Notes: generated by a model from the letters alone, not told the origin. A stretch of DNA of 64,000 bases from Tausonia pullulans (GCA_951802195.1 OX637620.1:1-64000), one strand, 5' to 3'. Shown: positions 1 through 9,227, numbered from the stretch's first letter. Numbers and translations are program-made.

Positions 1-214
1 CTACCGACCCAACCTACCGACCCAACCTACCGACCCAACCTACCGACCCAACCTACCGACCCAACCTACCGACCCAACCTACCGACCCAACCTACCGACC
101 CAACCTACCGACCCAACCTACCGACCCAACCTACCGACCCAACCTACCGACCCAACCTACCGACCCAACCTACCGACCCAACCTACCGACCTACCGACCC
201 AACCTACCGACCCA
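1..214. repeat. 13-bp tandem repeat, telomere-like
   Basis: Fourteen perfect copies of the unit CTACCGACCCAAC fill 1-182. They are followed by an 8-bp shortened unit (183-190), one more perfect unit (191-203) and an 11-bp partial unit ending at 214, after which the sequence is unique. The C-rich strand reads 5' to 3' from the left edge inward, so the G-rich strand TTGGGTCGGTAGG runs outward, the polarity of a left chromosome end. The irregular units lie only at the inner edge, as at a telomere-subtelomere junction. The unit is not TTAGGG, the usual basidiomycete repeat. The alternative is an intronic minisatellite of the neighbouring UNC93-like gene; the window start hides which is true. Confidence 0.9.
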
Positions 215-269
215 CAAGTATCCTCTCAGTAGCGAGCAGAAGTCGGGGTGGGGAGGCGGGCGGACTGAC

Positions 270-795
270 CAACAGCACCAACGATGATGCCAGCTTGTGA
301 TCCGTATTTGCTGTTTGAAAAGAGGCCGGCAGCGTCTGTGCGAGCAAGCGAGCCAGGGCGGAGTCAGCGCTGCTTTCGCACCAAGAGGAGACCAACGATA
401 CACTCACAAGGCGCGTATCCAAGAGTTCCAATGAAGAGTGACCACTTGGGGCCGACCTTTGCGACAATGGGTGCACCCAACAAGCAAGTGAAGGTCATGA
501 TTGAGAAGAGTGCAGCGTTGGCAGCGTTGCTCGTCTTTGGCGTCGCGAGTCCTCCAGCACCAACACTGATCAGGTAAGAACGCGAACTCAGATCAACTCG
601 TGCACTTGTAGATGGCTTTTAGTCAATAACTCACTTGGCCATGGCGCCCCAAATTCCTGGGCAGGTGAAGGCGGCGATACCAAGCACTACCGACTGGAAG
701 TAGGTGCTGCGAAACCAGTGCACTCGCGCAACGTCGACTGGTCCAATCTGGCCCGTGAGGACGGGCAATGCAGTCTTCTCAATGGCTACTGACAT
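270..795 (-). CDS. UNC93-like (DUF895) MFS transporter, 5' part only, truncated at the repeat
   Basis: Predicted integral membrane transporter of the UNC93-like/DUF895 fungal MFS group; its substrate is unknown. Exons read by eye are 795-635, 565-408 and 335-270, joined by GT-AG introns. Exon 1 carries the first membrane segment with the family signature FTCPGIWGAM, exon 2 starts NVGAGG and contains GPKWSLFIGTLGY, and exon 3 continues YAAGLFSNSKYGSQ, all in the family order. The first ATG in frame at 795 is preferred because upstream codons lack ATG. Coding sense stops after about 130 residues, at a possible donor GTCAGT (269), only 55 bp before the 13-bp repeat array. The remaining membrane segments are absent from this window. 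The gene is therefore either broken by a chromosome end or continues beyond the left edge through a repeat-filled intron. Confidence 0.7.
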
Positions 796-1218
796 GCTTA
801 ATTCTGTACCGTCAACGTGGGGAAGTCGATCTTGGAGCTGGGCTAAGGGAAGAAAGCGATCAAGCTGCTGCTTCGGTTTGAAGAGCTGGAGGAGGTTGCG
901 TGGCGGAAACATTTGGCCGATGGATGGCGAGCGAGCGAGCAAGCCCAGGGATTATGGCGAGATGCGGGGGGGGCAAGAGGGCGTCGGGATGGCTATGGGA
1001 TGCATGTCGCCATGGATCGAGGGGATGCGGAGGGGAAAGACGTGATGCTCTGTACTCGTTCGTTCATACATCGGTCCACTCCGACGCGCCACATCGGTCA
1101 ACCCCGATGCGTCTTTCTCCTTTTTCTCAAACCGTCTGATCTTTCTCATTCCTTGTTCCCCCCCTTCCTTGTACCGCTCTCTTCCCGACCTCCCAGTCTT
1201 CCTTTCCGCTCCCTCGAC
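796..1218. promoter_or_regulatory. Divergent intergenic region between the UNC93-like gene and the FAD-monooxygenase stub
   Basis: This 423-bp stretch separates two start codons pointing in opposite directions. Positions about 1130-1218 are rich in C and T on the plus strand, as is common just upstream of fungal start codons. No clear TATA box or factor site is visible. Confidence 0.4.
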
Positions 1219-1281
1219 ATGTCCAAAACCTCCTCCCCCAACTACCCCCTCCGAGTAACCATCATCGGAGGCGGCATGAGC
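1219..1281 (+). pseudogene. N-terminal stub of an FAD-dependent monooxygenase
   Basis: An ATG after a pyrimidine-rich leader opens a frame whose residues 11-21 read LRVTIIGGGMS, the start of the Rossmann FAD-binding motif (GxGxxG) of salicylate-hydroxylase-type flavin monooxygenases. The frame ends directly after this motif, where sequence resembling an LTR end (TGTT...) begins at 1282. Nothing in the next kilobases resembles the rest of such an enzyme. I infer that the gene was destroyed by an LTR-element insertion and later deletion. With only about 21 residues the family call is tentative. Confidence 0.45.
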
Positions 1282-1543
1282 TGTTGAAGGTCAAGGTTCG
1301 CCCTGGGGTCCAATGTGGTTGCAAGCTTGTGTTATATAGCTACTCGACTCTGCCCTCTTATACAGGTTTCACCGAGTGGGTAGAAAGTGCTAGAGAAGAT
1401 GAGGAGAGAGGGATGGCTAACTATGGAAGAGAAAGGGCTGGAAGTTCCTAGACGATAGGTTTCTGCGAATTGCTTCTTACTACAACACTGGCGCCGCGTT
1501 GGCCAGGCGCAGGGTCGAGGTGGCTAGTCCGCGATATCCTCAC
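1282..1543 (-). mobile_element. Old LTR remnant of the local gypsy LTR family
   Basis: It starts TGTT and ends ATCCTCACA, and its right part (1483-1543, with CGCGTTGGCC and GTCCGCGA) matches the reverse complement of the LTR copy at 16875-17295. It is shorter than the full-length 358-bp LTR and diverged, so it is an old solo LTR or fragment. No matching target duplication is seen. Confidence 0.55.
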
Positions 1544-1561
1544 ACCCCTTGACGGACAGTC

Positions 1562-1919
1562 TGTTAGGATTGGCCCAAGGGTCAAGGGCTGAGGATGACG
1601 GGTGCTAAGGGGAGGGCGTGTGTGGAATAGTAGACTGAAGTGCGGGCAGTGACACAGGCTCGCTTCGATGTCTTGGGCAAATTTGTCGAATCCAAATGGT
1701 AGTCAGAGTGTAGAACAAATTGTACGATGAACTGAGTGTCTTATGGACTAAGGGTGAGAAAACAAAGAGTGTGTGACAGTGTGGCTGAAGAGAGGCTAAA
1801 AATGGAAGCTGAGCAATTAAGGGCGATGCTACACAGACGAGGAGCCGAGGTGGCGGGTCCGCGAGATTCTGCAGCCACATAAGCACAGAGCCTATGTAGT
1901 GAACCGTAAGATCCTGACA
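1562..1919 (-). repeat. 3' LTR of the gypsy element
   Basis: Begins TGTTAGGATTGG and ends GATCCTGACA on the plus strand, 358 bp. It appears identical to the copy at 7373-7730. The adjoining internal sequence, read on the minus strand, holds a short purine-rich CCGGGGGCTCC that may serve as the polypurine tract. Confidence 0.95.
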
Positions 1920-1969
1920 GGAGCCCCCGGCTAAGGCCCGAACTCCTGAGAGGGCAAAGGACCTGAGAG

Positions 1970-4900
1970 CTAGGGGTTACGGCGACGAGGACGGCGAGAA
2001 GGACGACGGATTATTCGACGCGATGGCTTGGGAAGATCAGGATGGGCGCGGTGGAAGGCTTTGAGGAGGCGAAGATGAGCAACGTGATCGTACGGCTCCC
2101 ATGTGTCCTCCTCGTCGCGATAGCCTTGCCAGTGAACGAGGTAGAAGTGCTTGCCGTCGCGGACGTCCATCTTGATGATGCGTTCGACGACGTACAGCTC
2201 TGGGTCGGCGGCGTTGACTGGAGACGCGGCAGGCTGGTGTTGACCGGGGTGTCCGGGGGCGTGTGGCAAGAGGAGCGAGGCGTGGAAAACAGGATGGACC
2301 GGGACTGTGGGAGGCAAGTCGAGCTCGAAGGAGATGTCCGAGAGCACACGGAGGATCCGGAAAGGGCCGAGGTGTTTGACATCGAGTTTGAGCGAGGGCC
2401 GATCGGTAGTAATGTTGCGACGATTGAGCCAGACCAGATCGCCGGTCTTGAAGATCGGAGGGGAAGGATCCTTGCCGTCTTCCCCTAGAAAGGTGGTAGG
2501 ACGACGGGATTGATCAGCGAAGGTCTTGTATGAACGTTGGGCAGCGAGGATGTGATCTCGGATCTCGGTATGAAGAGCGCGAAGCTTGGCAACTGTGGCA
2601 TCGGCGGCGGGATTGTGCGAGGTAGAGGCGGCGAGGAGGTCAGATGACGAGAGAGGGTGGAAACCGTGGTTGGCGAAGAAAGGCGTGTGCTGGGTGGCGA
2701 CCGCTAGCGAGTTGTTGAGAGCGAACTCGCAGGAGGGAAGGAGCGAGACCCAGTCGTCTTGATGGTGGTTGCAGAAGATCCGAAGGAAGGTCTCGACGAC
2801 GGCATTAGCACGCTCGGTTTGGCCGTTGGCCGCGGGGTGGAAGGCGGTAGTGAAATGAGGGGCAGTGCCGATGAGAGAGAGGAAAGATCGCCAGAAAGCG
2901 GAGGTGAAGGTCGATCCGCGATCCGAGGTGATGTCTGTCTGGAAACCGTGGTGCCGGACAACGTGGTCGAGGTACATCCGAGCGAGCTCGGGAGCCGCGA
3001 AACCGGCTTCACAGTACGGGACGAGACGAACCATCTTGGTGAATCGATCGATGAAAACTTGAATGCAGTCGAGGCCGTCGGAGGTTGGGAGCTTGACGAT
3101 GCCGTCCATGGAGATCATCGTCCAAGGGCGTGTCGGTGGCGGAAGCGGTTGGAGGAGGCCGAAGGGTGCGCGCCGATTTGTCTTGTTGCGGACGCAAAGG
3201 TCGCAGCCGGAGGTGTAGGTCTGAACGAACGTGTAATCAGAGGGGAAAGTGAACGAGCGTCGAAGAAGGTCGTGGGTCTTGCGAGCGCCAAGGTGCCCAG
3301 CGAGGCGAGGCTCGTGGCAGGCGCGGACGAGGTCGAGGCGTAGCTGGTGATCGTCCGGAACGAGGACGAGGCCGCGCGAGAGAAGGAGGTCTGTAGGGTG
3401 GAGCGAGAGACCCTGGAGAGCCTTGACATCGTCGGGAGAGCGAGGGCGATTCGGATGACGGAGGAGGTCAATGAGGGGGGCGAGTGATGGGTCGGCGAGT
3501 TGTGCGGTGAGAAGACGAGGAAGGAGCTTGGGGCGAGGATCGAGGTCGGGAATGGGTTCCGGAGGTTCCGAGTCAATGGGTTCGAAGAGCGCAGGGATGT
3601 TGCCGATAGTATTGAAGGAAGTTTGATCGAGGGGAGCTTGATTGAGGGGAGCGGCAGCGGCCGAAGGACGGGACCTGAGGTTGGCGGCAATGATGTACTG
3701 GTCGGGTTTGAGAAGGCGTCTGGGTGTCTGGTCCGAAGGGCGACTCCCCTCCGAAAGGTCCTGTCGCCTCGACAGGGCATCGGCGACGGTATTGCGTCCT
3801 CCAGGGCGGTAGATAACGACAAAGTTGAAACCAGAGAGGAACTCGGCCCAGCGGGACTCACGGCGGGAGAGGGCTTTGGAGGTGGTAAAGTACTGGAGCG
3901 ACTCGTGATCGGTGTAGATGGTGAGAGGTGATGGGTGTCCTTCGCAGTAATGGCGCCACTCCTTGAGGCACTCGATGATCGCCAACATTTCCTTGTCGTG
4001 GATCTCGTAGTTGAGTTCGGCCGGGTTGAGCTTGCGCGAGTAGAAGGCGATCGGGCGGAGTGGCGAGCGAAGGGCAACGGCGCGTTGCGAGAGGACGCCG
4101 GCAACGGCGAAATCGGATGAGTCCGTCTCGAGGACGAGGGGAAGCGAGGGATCGAAGACGGTGAGGACGGCAGACGAGGTGAACTTGGACTTGAGGGTCT
4201 TGAAAGCGGCGAGTTGCTCCGGTCCGAAGTGGAAGGGGACACCTTTCTTGAGGAGGGACGTAATGGGAGCGACGACTTTTGAGAACCGGTGGACGAAACG
4301 GCGGTAGAAGTTGGCAAATCCGAGGAAGGACTGGATGTGTCTGACCGAGGTGGGTACCGGCCAGTCTGTGACGGCTGAGATCTTGGAGGGATCCATCTTG
4401 ATGCCTTGAGCGCCGACGATGTAGCCGAGGAAATCGACCTCGTCCTGGTGGAAGGCGCACTTCTCCGGCTTGACCCAGAGGCGCGCTGTCAGGAGGCGCT
4501 CGAGGACAGTGGCAACGTGTTGGCGATGTGTGTCGAGGGTGGGGGAAAATATGAGGATATCGTCTAGATAGACGATGACGGAGATGTCGAGGAGGTCGCG
4601 GAGAGTGTCGTTCATAAAGTGCTGGAATGTGGCTGGTGCGTTCGTCAGCCCAAAGGGCATAACTTTGTACTCGAACAGCCCGTAGCGACAGCGGAAGGCA
4701 GTCTTCCATTCATCACCCGGGGCGATCCGAACGAGGTTGTAGGCGCCTCGAAGGTCGAGTTTGGTGAAGAACTTGGCAGTGGCCAGCCGGTCAAGGGATT
4801 CCGAGATGAGTGGGAGCGGGTACCGATTCTTGATGGTGATAGCATTGAGACGGCGGTAGTCGACGCAGAGGCGGAGAGATTTGTCCTTCTTCTTGACGAA

Positions 4901-6145
4901 AAGGATGGGAGCAGCGGCAGGTGATTTCGAGGGGACGATGAAACCTTTGGCGAGGTTCTCGTCGAGGAACTCACGAAGAGCGCCGAGTTCGACCGATGAG
5001 AGACCATAGATTGGCCCGAAGGGTGGCTGCGTGTTGTCCTTGAGAGTGATGGCATGGTCGTATGGCCGATGAGGAGGTAGTTCCGAGGCTGAGGACTTCT
5101 CGAAAACCTTGAGGTAGGCGTGATACTCCGGTGGGACGATGGCGGGTACATTAATCTCCGGGGGTGAAGGCTCACGGTCCGGGGGGTCAAGCGGGTCCGT
5201 AGGCGGGATAACAGAGAAGTAAGGCGAAGACCGGGTGGCGGAGATGACGGCAGGGAGGAGCGATCGGTGGCTGACTGGCGAGGACGAGGACTTGAACTTG
5301 AACCTGAGCGAGGACGAGGACTTGGGCGAGGACGAGGGCTTGGGCGAGGACGAGGGCTTGGGCGAGAACGAGGGCTTGGGCGAGGACGAGGGCTTGGGCG
5401 AGGGCTTGGGCGAGGGCTTGGGCGAGGACGAGGACTTGAACTTGAACCTGAGCGAGGACGAGGACTTGGGCGAGGACGAGGGCTTGGGCGAGGACGAGGG
5501 CTTGGGCGAGGACGAGGGCTTGGGCGAGGACGAGGGCTTGGGCGAGGACGAGGGCTTGGGCGAGGACAAGGACAAGGGCGGGGACGAGGGCGATGAAGCC
5601 TCGTTGAAAGACGATGGTGGGACTTGACTGAGGGGTTTGGCTAGGGTGGGAGTTTCTCGTGAGAGGCAGGAGCTCCGGCAGTACTGCGAATCGAAAACGA
5701 GGTAATGCGCTGGCCAGTCGATCGAGGGATTGTGTCGTTTGAGCCAGGGAATACCGAGGATGATCGGATAGTGACCAAGGGAGGTGACGTCGAAAGAGAG
5801 GGATTCGGTGTGTCGATGCCTAGGTACGGTGAGGGCCAGGGGAGAGGTGTGATGCGTGACGGCTCCCGATGCAATCGGGCGACCGTCGACGACCTCGAGG
5901 GCGCGAGGGGCGTTCTTTACCACGAGTGGAACCGAATGCTTGTCGACGAGGGACGAGTCGATGAAGTTGGATGTGGCACCGCTGTCGATCAGTGCGTATG
6001 TGTCGAAGGAGGTGGATCCGAAGGCGATGGAGAGGGGCAGGACGACGTGATCTTCCTCATGAAAGGAAGCCGTGGGGATGTCGTCGGTGGAAAGGCAATG
6101 GAATGGGTTAGAGGGTAGCGAAAAACGGTCGACCGGGGGGAGCAT
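1970..6145 (-). CDS. pol: Gypsy Pol polyprotein with chromodomain
   Basis: A long ORF of 1,391 codons belonging to the LTR element. Domains in order: aspartic protease (ALIDSGATSNF, near residue 50), a low-complexity Pro/Ser/Lys linker (about 190-300), reverse transcriptase (catalytic YLDDILIFS), RNase H (LETDSSDFAVAGVLSQ; TDHESLQYF), integrase with an N-terminal HHCC-type zinc finger (ending CDLCVRNK) and an RNase-H-like core, and a C-terminal chromodomain (YVVERIIKM ... WEPYDHVAHL). The chromodomain places it among chromoviruses, which known work links to insertion guided by histone marks. Separate protease, RT and integrase proteins are expected after processing. Confidence 0.95.
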   Translation of the reverse strand: MLPPVDRFSLPSNPFHCLSTDDIPTASFHEEDHVVLPLSIAFGSTSFDTYALIDSGATSNFIDSSLVDKHSVPLVVKNAPRALEVVDGRPIASGAVTHHTSPLALTVPRHRHTESLSFDVTSLGHYPIILGIPWLKRHNPSIDWPAHYLVFDSQYCRSSCLSRETPTLAKPLSQVPPSSFNEASSPSSPPLSLSSPKPSSSPKPSSSPKPSSSPKPSSSPKPSSSPKSSSSLRFKFKSSSSPKPSPKPSPKPSSSPKPSFSPKPSSSPKPSSSPKSSSSLRFKFKSSSSPVSHRSLLPAVISATRSSPYFSVIPPTDPLDPPDREPSPPEINVPAIVPPEYHAYLKVFEKSSASELPPHRPYDHAITLKDNTQPPFGPIYGLSSVELGALREFLDENLAKGFIVPSKSPAAAPILFVKKKDKSLRLCVDYRRLNAITIKNRYPLPLISESLDRLATAKFFTKLDLRGAYNLVRIAPGDEWKTAFRCRYGLFEYKVMPFGLTNAPATFQHFMNDTLRDLLDISVIVYLDDILIFSPTLDTHRQHVATVLERLLTARLWVKPEKCAFHQDEVDFLGYIVGAQGIKMDPSKISAVTDWPVPTSVRHIQSFLGFANFYRRFVHRFSKVVAPITSLLKKGVPFHFGPEQLAAFKTLKSKFTSSAVLTVFDPSLPLVLETDSSDFAVAGVLSQRAVALRSPLRPIAFYSRKLNPAELNYEIHDKEMLAIIECLKEWRHYCEGHPSPLTIYTDHESLQYFTTSKALSRRESRWAEFLSGFNFVVIYRPGGRNTVADALSRRQDLSEGSRPSDQTPRRLLKPDQYIIAANLRSRPSAAAAPLNQAPLDQTSFNTIGNIPALFEPIDSEPPEPIPDLDPRPKLLPRLLTAQLADPSLAPLIDLLRHPNRPRSPDDVKALQGLSLHPTDLLLSRGLVLVPDDHQLRLDLVRACHEPRLAGHLGARKTHDLLRRSFTFPSDYTFVQTYTSGCDLCVRNKTNRRAPFGLLQPLPPPTRPWTMISMDGIVKLPTSDGLDCIQVFIDRFTKMVRLVPYCEAGFAAPELARMYLDHVVRHHGFQTDITSDRGSTFTSAFWRSFLSLIGTAPHFTTAFHPAANGQTERANAVVETFLRIFCNHHQDDWVSLLPSCEFALNNSLAVATQHTPFFANHGFHPLSSSDLLAASTSHNPAADATVAKLRALHTEIRDHILAAQRSYKTFADQSRRPTTFLGEDGKDPSPPIFKTGDLVWLNRRNITTDRPSLKLDVKHLGPFRILRVLSDISFELDLPPTVPVHPVFHASLLLPHAPGHPGQHQPAASPVNAADPELYVVERIIKMDVRDGKHFYLVHWQGYRDEEDTWEPYDHVAHLRLLKAFHRAHPDLPKPSRRIIRRPSRRPRRRNP
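5267..5600 (-). repeat. Coding minisatellite in the Pol linker
   Basis: Tandem copies of an 18-bp unit (plus strand GGCGAGGACGAGGGCTTG, with variants) encode repeated SSPKPS-type residues on the minus strand between protease and reverse transcriptase. A larger block encoding SLRFKFKSSSSPKP occurs twice, so the array grew by nested duplication. It is an extended flexible, basic and proline-rich linker. Confidence 0.85.
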
Positions 6146-6277
6146 GGGAGGACCGCGAAGTGATTCTTTGGTGTTTTGAATAAAAAAGGAGTAAAGAGGG
6201 GGTCCAGAAACGTTGTCGAAAAGCGAGGGGCCGTTGGCAGACGAAGGCGAACCCGTCGGGTCGGACGGGTCGGCTAG

Positions 6278-7303
6278 TCACGCTGAGTCTTGATCGTTGA
6301 TAATCTCCTTGATTGTGGCTGAACGAGGGACGCCATTGGCGGTATTGGTGGCCGAGATAGCCGAGATATTGAAGAATCGACGAGGAGCGATGGGACAGTT
6401 GATAACTCGGTGGTCCTTGCTGGCGCAGTATAGGCAGAGGCCGTCGCGTCGGCGGCGCTCCCTTTCCGCGTCGGAGAGGGGGCCACGAGGCCGAGAGGTG
6501 GCGTCGACCTCCATGGGGACGGGGCCGGATGATGAGGCTGAGGTGTTGGTCACGGGTACGAACGGGAAGAAGGTACGACGAGCGGGAGGGACGACTGTGG
6601 CGACGGTTGGACGGCTGACGTTGCGGGGTGCATGAGCGTGGCGAAAGTCGGTGAGGGCGTTGTCCCATTCGATGGCGGCGTCGATAAGATCGTCGAGGTT
6701 GGCATAGTTTTGAGCACGGACGAGACGTTCCTTGACATCAAGCTTGAGACCGTCGAAGAAGTTAAAACGATGATACTGATCGCCAAAGTCAAGGAGGAGT
6801 TTGTGGCGTCTGTACTCGAAGGCGTAGATGGAAACTGTGGTCGTTTGACGAAGATCCTTGAGAGCGCGCCGAGCGGTTTCGACGCGGTCGATTTCTCCGA
6901 AGTCTTTGAGGAGGCGGGCCCTGAAACGTGGCCAGCTGTCGAACCAGTCCGGACGGTCGGAATCATCGACGAGGAGGTAAGGGCGGACCCAGTTGAAAGC
7001 GTCATCCGTAAGGAGTGAGATCGCGTATTGAATCCTCATGTCGTCCGTTCCGAGGGACACGGGTTGCAGGCGAAAAATGTTATCAAGCTTGAGGACGAAG
7101 GTCTCCGATTCTGATCTCTTGCCACTGAAGGCGTGGGGAGTAGGTCCGTGGTAGTCTTTGACTTCGGGATGCGAGGTGATAACCTCTGTCTGTTGTTGTT
7201 GTTGTTGTCGGAGATTTTTAAGGGCGGTCCTTAGACGGTCAACTTGCTGTCTTGCAAGAGCAAGTTCGGTAACGATTCGAGGGTCTGCGTTGGGATTATC
7301 CAT
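6278..7303 (-). CDS. gag: Gypsy Gag with zinc knuckle
   Basis: The start is taken at the first ATG in frame (7303, MDNPNADPR); the open frame extends further upstream into the LTR but without ATG. The N-terminal part contains a glutamine run (near residue 30). The middle is the retrotransposon capsid-type Gag region (EWDNALTDFRHA near its end). The C-terminal part has a CCHC zinc knuckle, CLYCASKDHRVINC, fitting CX2CX4HX4C. It forms the particle shell and binds element RNA. Pol begins 132 bp downstream on the same strand. Confidence 0.9.
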   Translation of the reverse strand: MDNPNADPRIVTELALARQQVDRLRTALKNLRQQQQQQTEVITSHPEVKDYHGPTPHAFSGKRSESETFVLKLDNIFRLQPVSLGTDDMRIQYAISLLTDDAFNWVRPYLLVDDSDRPDWFDSWPRFRARLLKDFGEIDRVETARRALKDLRQTTTVSIYAFEYRRHKLLLDFGDQYHRFNFFDGLKLDVKERLVRAQNYANLDDLIDAAIEWDNALTDFRHAHAPRNVSRPTVATVVPPARRTFFPFVPVTNTSASSSGPVPMEVDATSRPRGPLSDAERERRRRDGLCLYCASKDHRVINCPIAPRRFFNISAISATNTANGVPRSATIKEIINDQDSA

Positions 7304-7372
7304 GTTGGCTAGGACAGTGTCGAGGTGGAGACCACTAGGAGCGAGCGGGTGACAGACGGTGACTCTGACTGA

Positions 7373-7730
7373 TGTTAGGATTGGCCCAAGGGTCAAGGGC
7401 TGAGGATGACGGGTGCTAAGGGGAGGGCGTGTGTGGAATAGTAGACTGAAGTGCGGGCAGTGACACAGGCTCGCTTCGATGTCTTGGGCAAATTTGTCGA
7501 ATCCAAATGGTAGTCAGAGTGTAGAACAAATTGTACGATGAACTGAGTGTCTTATGGACTAAGGGTGAGAAAACAAAGAGTGTGTGACAGTGTGGCTGAA
7601 GAGAGGCTAAAAATGGAAGCTGAGCAATTAAGGGCGATGCTACACAGACGAGGAGCCGAGGTGGCGGGTCCGCGAGATTCTGCAGCCACATAAGCACAGA
7701 GCCTATGTAGTGAACCGTAAGATCCTGACA
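7373..7730 (-). repeat. 5' LTR of the gypsy element
   Basis: 358 bp, apparently identical to the 3' LTR at 1562-1919, and followed on the right by the target duplication CAGTC. Read in element sense it contains a CCATAAGACACTCAGTTCATC-like stretch that is well kept in most other copies in this window (as CATAAAACGCTCAGTTCATC) and may be the promoter and transcription start region. Confidence 0.95.
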
Positions 7731-7735
7731 CAGTC

Positions 7736-8882
7736 GGCCGCTAGCAGTGTTGCGAGTCCGAGGTTTCGTCGTGTGATCTTCCCTATATACGAACAGCCGT
7801 AGTTCGTTCGCGCTCACAGGAGGGAGATGAGATCATTGGACAGTTGAGCATAACATTGTTCGCGCTGCCCAAGATTACTGGGACGTAATTTATCGAAATC
7901 TTCGCAGGAGGAGGGAGAAGAGAGGGTTTGTCGCGCGCGCAATGAAGAGAGACAGGAGAGAGGGGGCATGGGCAAGAAGTGAACAGAACAAACAGCAAAT
8001 TCCTGGTCCGAGGTTGCCTCGTAGGCGGTAGAAGAAGACAAGTAACCCCCCTAGTCCTACTACACTTTTGCTCCAGCAGAACAGATTGCGAGTAGGCCGA
8101 AAGCTGATCCTTGAATGTCATTGATTGCTCTCAGAAACGTTTCAACTTATCATTGCCGCCTCGTGTTTCTTTTCTCTTTTGGTCGGTCCTCGGATCAAGG
8201 GATGACCTGATGAAGAGAATTGATGAGGGAGGCGGCGGAGCTAATGCAGAGTGGACAGGCAATACAGCCCTTTCCCCACAGGGAATATGGTCTGCGCCCC
8301 TCTCGATAATCAAAACCAACGAAATCGTGACATACTTAGTGCTTCTTTTCAGCAAAACTCTGTCAGATATGTAGGTGGCCGCGGAAGCCGGAGTCTGAGA
8401 CAACGCCTTCGGATACAGGCTGAGACAACGCCTTCGGATACAGGCTGAGACAACAGCCTCGAACTAAGGGATGGCTGTTTCCATTGCGCCACAGGTTGCA
8501 CTCGGCAGCTGGAAGCAGAAGTCTGAGCAAAACTCGCATGGGTAGATGATACTGAAATGCGCCAAGGTGGTAAAATTCAGAACTCGAGATGTTGTCGGCA
8601 GGGCAGTGAGACTGCACGCAGATGGCATGGGGAAGGAAACGAGGGGGGGGGGGGGAGGGTGGCGCTTTCACGTGCTGAGAATACGATATCGGACAGAGGT
8701 CGTCAGTTGTCGGGTCCGTCGAAGCCAGACCGAGTCACGAGAGCGCACTTCCCCGAGTCGCAACAAGAGTGCGCTGTCTAGCATGCTCTTACCTCCCCTT
8801 CTCGGTGAATACAGCGCCAAGAGGAGGGGATGGGCGTGACCTTACTCTGCAAATGGTGGTCCTGACTAACTAACGACAGTGG
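7736..8882. other. Gene-poor stretch
   Basis: No reading frame here shows a recognisable domain or convincing exon structure. It holds a G-run near 8642-8655 and the short direct repeat listed separately. It lies between the gypsy insertion and an old LTR copy. Confidence 0.5.
8397..8464. repeat. 25-bp direct repeat, two copies plus a partial third
   Basis: The unit GAGACAACGCCTTCGGATAC + AGGCT occurs at 8397-8421 and 8422-8446, followed by a partial third copy that starts GAGACAACAGCCTCG. No function is apparent. Confidence 0.85.
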
Positions 8883-9227
8883 TGTCAGGATCTCGTGGCC
8901 ACCATCTCGATTCTACGCTTGCCATTTCCGCATTTGCGCTCCTGCGCCTCCGAACTTGCCTTTCACTCGACGTGCTTCGTATGTTCCGCGCGGTTCGCCT
9001 GCGCAACTTCTTCCTTGTTCAGCATTCTCTCTTCTTTGTTCCCTCTTCTGCCACGTTGTCCTGTTACCTCTTCTCATTCATCTCTTGTCCCACACCTTTG
9101 TTTGCTCATCTTCCCCCTCTTGTCCCGTCATGCCACACCTCCTTGCTTTTTCAACCTTCTCATCCCCTTAATCCCCTCCATTGTTCCCATCCCTCGTCCA
9201 TGAAAGGCTCAGTTCATCCTATAGGTT
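8883..9227 (+). mobile_element. Degraded solo LTR, gypsy LTR family
   Basis: Starts TGTCAGGATCTCG, the sense-strand beginning of the local LTR family. It then has the pyrimidine-rich middle and the CATCCCTCGTCCATGAAAGG and CTCAGTTCATC core shared with other copies. The distal part with the usual CCTAACA end is missing. Opposite orientation to the intact element; old. Confidence 0.65.

Larger units (their letters stand above)
1562..7730 (-). mobile_element. Ty3/gypsy chromovirus, whole-looking, very young
   Basis: A 6,169-bp LTR retrotransposon encoded on the minus strand. It has two 358-bp LTRs that look identical by eye, TG...CA ends, and a perfect 5-bp target duplication CAGTC (1557-1561 and 7731-7735). 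Inside are Gag (with zinc knuckle) and Pol with protease, reverse transcriptase, RNase H, integrase and a C-terminal chromodomain, in gypsy order. Identical LTRs imply a recent insertion. It looks whole, with both ORFs open. It lies just right of an older LTR remnant, beside the destroyed monooxygenase gene. Confidence 0.95.

Noticed and set aside
1-214. CRISPR-like array
   Set aside because: Units are directly adjacent with no spacers and the organism is a fungus.
3115-4317. 400-codon frame inside the gypsy element
   Set aside because: Lies in a shifted frame of Pol and has low-complexity Ser/Pro/Arg composition; a shadow.
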